In this document: positions 61,329-64,000 of the stretch, piece after piece | Layout: each line of letters opens with the position of its first letter | Numbering within the stretch: the first letter of the stretch is position 1 | NCBI GenBank assembly: GCA_003118195.1 | Contig: BEXV01000211.1 | Span: 155,235 to 219,234, forward strand | DNA length: 64,000 nucleotides | From: Hemicentrotus pulcherrimus | Lineage: Eukaryota; Echinodermata; Echinoidea; Camarodonta; Strongylocentrotidae | Direction of reading: 5' to 3' | The notes under the pieces: model-generated | What the model was told of the DNA's origin: nothing | Seen by the model: only the letters and a program-made list of their open reading frames with translations | The model's database searches: none | Position numbers and translations under genes: made by a program

Positions 61329-61650
61329 TCCATTGTGACGTTACCTTTGTCCCCCTCCTTATGTTCTTCAACATTCAGCTTTCAAGACACCCCTCCTGTT
61401 CAGCTTTTTTTTTTTCATTTCCCCTTGATCTTCCTGATTCGTCCCCCTCTCTCTTTCTCTCTCATTCTCTCTCTGTTTCTCTCACTCTCTCTTTCATTCT
61501 CTCTCTGTCTCTCACTCTGTCTCTCATTCTCTCTCTTTCTCTCTCTCTATCTCCCACACTCTCACTTTCCCTTCTCTAACACACACATAAATACACAGAC
61601 CTTCACCCTTTATTTCTCTCTTTCTCTTTCTCTCTCTCTCTCTCTCTGTC
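61283..61650 (+). repeat. Cluster of (CT) arrays
   Basis: A pure CT array at 61283-61325, CTCTCTCTTTCTCTCA-type higher-order units at 61441-61560, and another array at 61615-61650. Confidence 0.85.
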
Positions 61651-63785
61651 CCTCCCAATTTTACACACCCATCTTCCTCCATTTCTTGCCTCACCCTTGC
61701 ACACACTCTTACATTATTTTTCACTCTTCTGTCTAAAAGAACTCTGTTAAATCACTTACAGCAATATTCTTGTTTTTTTAAAAAATCGACACCATTAATT
61801 TAGTATGTGCCGAACACGCAATTAAGAAGGAAATAAAATATAACAACTGTATAGGAGGGGAACACTTCTCATATTCCTCTTGGCCTCTTTAAAAAGCATC
61901 TCATCAAAACAAATTGCACAATTTCATAAAGATTGTGAAAATCGTTATTTTGAGAACATGTTTCATGCCTCCATTTGTACAAGAAAATGACAAAGATGTT
62001 ATACAGATAATTTCAGAGATAATGAAATGATGATATATGAAATTAAACACTCTTTGAACAGCTCTTAATGCATTTTGATAGTCCCATTCAAAAAGACAAT
62101 TAGAAGCGAGATTTTTACAGAGGAAGAGTAAATATTTATGGAGATATACGAGACAATTCAAATTACTTAAGCATCCGGAAAAGCGTCTTTAAAATCACTA
62201 ATAATATACACCATTTGCCTTTATAAATCTTCATATTATGAAAACTGGCATCAAATCCTACGAATTGCATGTGATGACTGTGAATAAATTGTAAAAATGG
62301 AGTAACAAGTTGTAAAGATAACTCGGAACTATATCGGAAGCACTCTTAGCCAGCTGAGATGTCTGAATCGCATCAAATTAGTCCAATTAGCCGCTATTTT
62401 AAGCCGTAAGCGGAGAAGTATCCCCGTAGCGATCTACTGTACCCCTTGGTGTGCTGAAGATCGTTGCTCCCAGCACGAGAGTAGACCAGGAGAGAGTGAC
62501 GCGTAGAAACTTTCCATCCACCTTCAGTATAATGAGTATCTCTTCACTTGAGCTAACTCGCATGATTTTTCTTTTCTTATTTGTGCAAGGGTTTTACAAA
62601 TAGATGTCAATTTCCGTTTCATTATTTGCCATTCGAACAAGACAAAAACATTCCCGAAATGTGACGAGTATTCAAAACAGCCAAGATGATTGTTAAAATG
62701 TGAAATATTGCCATGGAAATAAGATATTACTCTTCTAAAATAATCGAAAGGTTTATATTACGATTGAATCAAAATCCGATATTGAAATAATGCTACATAA
62801 GAGACAAAAATCTGTAAATGGTTCGCTCTGCGGACATTTTGGTGAAAACTGGTACCTGAAAATATTACTCTTTCCTTTTTATATTTGACTTTTTCTCTCA
62901 GAGGTTCCTCAAGATTTGTACTCAAAAGACTAATAATCCCCTTTGAGTATGTATGAATTTAGGGAACTTATACGATTATACTATCTTCCGTCACAATAAA
63001 TTTCAGGGGAAATACCTTTATTTTACCAAACACAAAATGTTTTGTTTTGTCTTAAAGCCTAAATTTGTAAAATAAAAATCGAAGTTAAATCAGACGAACA
63101 TGTCGGTCTTTGCTCGCTCGAGCATTAGAAAGCAGACTGAACGCGAAGAAGCTTTGAGAAGAGAAAAAAAAAGAAATTTGAAGTAGAAAAATAATTGTGG
63201 AGCAAGACGACAAATTTCTCGAAAAAAAAGCCTTCCGTTTTCCTTCATCCACGGGGGATTGAGGATAAAGCTTTTTGTGAGGAATCTCTCGAGGTACTTA
63301 TAAGAGAAAGAAGATAAACGAGAGATGAAAGCGAAAGAAAGACACCATTAGTAGTGATAACAGTTACTCACTGCACGACTCCACTCACTGCACAAACATG
63401 CATCCCACAAAGGGCGCTCTAGAGATTTTGTGTTTTAAAAGTGTCAAGTGGCACGCGACCAGGCTCTTTTCTTTCTCTCGATCTACCTGTCTCTCATTCT
63501 CTCCCTTTCTATTTAACTCTTTCTTTCTCTCTCTCTATCTTTTTTCCTTTGCCTCCGTCTCGGTGCAGAAGGCCTATCTGTCAATATTCTTCTTTTCCAA
63601 CACCTTTTAACTCCTATTCACTTTCTTCACTTTCCTTTAACTTTCGTCTCTCGTTTTCGTCTTCGTTTAAATGTATGTATATGTATGTATATATACCCTC
63701 CCTCTTCTCTCTCTTATCGTATATTTATTCGGACATTGGTTTTATATAACGCTCTTATGCACTTCCTTTGCTCTGTTAGAGTTCT

Positions 63786-63787
63786 TC

Positions 63788-63823
<36 letters not shown>
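63786..63823 (+). repeat. (CT) array
   Basis: About 18 uninterrupted CT units. Confidence 0.9.
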
Positions 63824-63828
<5 letters not shown>

Positions 63829-63951
63829 ATCGCCTCTGTTACTTTCCTCTCCATTATCTGTATTGCCCTCTCTATTTCTTTACCTCATCCCCTTTTCCGT
63901 CTCAACTAAAATATGTACATATATATTTTGTATACATTACCCCCTGCCCCT

Positions 63952-63958
<7 letters not shown>

Positions 63959-64000
<42 letters not shown>
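63959..64000 (+). repeat. (TC) array running off the right edge
   Basis: At least 21 TC units to the last base of the window, preceded by C runs. True length unknown because it continues past the edge. Confidence 0.95.

Larger units (their letters stand above)
52700..64000. other. Upstream intergenic region, no gene recognised
   Basis: No reading frame here resembles a known protein. Long frames are translations of pyrimidine-rich or T-rich repeats giving Ser/Leu/Phe-rich strings. The region is punctuated by + strand (CT) arrays at 53381-53425, 53841-53880, 54104-54133, 57401-57495, 61283-61325, 61441-61650, 63786-63823 and 63959-64000, a long (AAT) array, a GC-rich block at 59580-59810 and a short interspersed element at 58579-58745. 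Confidence 0.7.

Noticed and set aside
61097..61736. Overlapping + strand frames of 160 and 133 codons
   Set aside because: Both are translations of CT arrays (Ser-Leu repeats).

Overview
The window is eukaryotic nuclear DNA. It is AT-rich, has long non-coding stretches, many dinucleotide and trinucleotide arrays, and one multi-exon gene with GT-AG introns. That gene, on the minus strand, is an ISLET (ISL1-type) LIM-homeodomain transcription factor. The translated exons match vertebrate ISL1 closely in both LIM domains, the homeodomain and the C-terminal LHX3-binding segment. The linker and N-terminus are those of an invertebrate. Together with the base composition and repeat style, this fits a marine invertebrate deuterostome, most likely an echinoderm such as a sea urchin. 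The species is inferred and not proven.

Layout, in the direction of transcription (right to left). A candidate promoter lies at about 52.4-52.7 kb: a TATA-like box at 52406-52414, a CCAAT box at 52633-52637 and a CACGTG E-box at 52651-52656. A 5' leader of roughly 575 nt follows. Coding exon 1 (51782-51800) gives only six and a third codons. Exon 2 (49479-49674) encodes LIM1, exon 3 (41321-41568) LIM2, exon 4 (29919-30205) the homeodomain, and exon 5 (5555-5740) the LHX3-binding domain. All four internal junctions join in frame without edits, giving 312 residues. The last coding exon, which in ISL1 relatives holds about 37 residues, was not found in 1-5554 and is presumably beyond the left edge. 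Introns 1-4 are 2.1, 7.9, 11.1 and 24.2 kb; at least 5.5 kb of intron 5 is present.

Region 52.7-64 kb is upstream intergenic sequence with no recognisable gene. It is dominated by pyrimidine-rich (CT) arrays on the + strand, an (AAT) array beside a retroposon-like motif, a short GC-rich block at 59.58-59.81 kb, and one copy of a short interspersed element whose sister copy lies in intron 5 at 0.85-1.06 kb.

No CRISPR array, tRNA, rRNA or complete transposon was recognised, and no undescribed multi-gene system was found. The most interesting items are regulatory or structural. Two in-frame start codons could give N-termini differing by 35 residues. A small upstream ORF overlaps the start and its stop codon forms only at the exon 1-2 junction. 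A phase-compatible cryptic donor in exon 5 would delete the LHX3-binding segment. There are also two strong G-quadruplex motifs in intron 4, a near-perfect 37-nt hairpin, and clusters of homeodomain core sites inside the introns.
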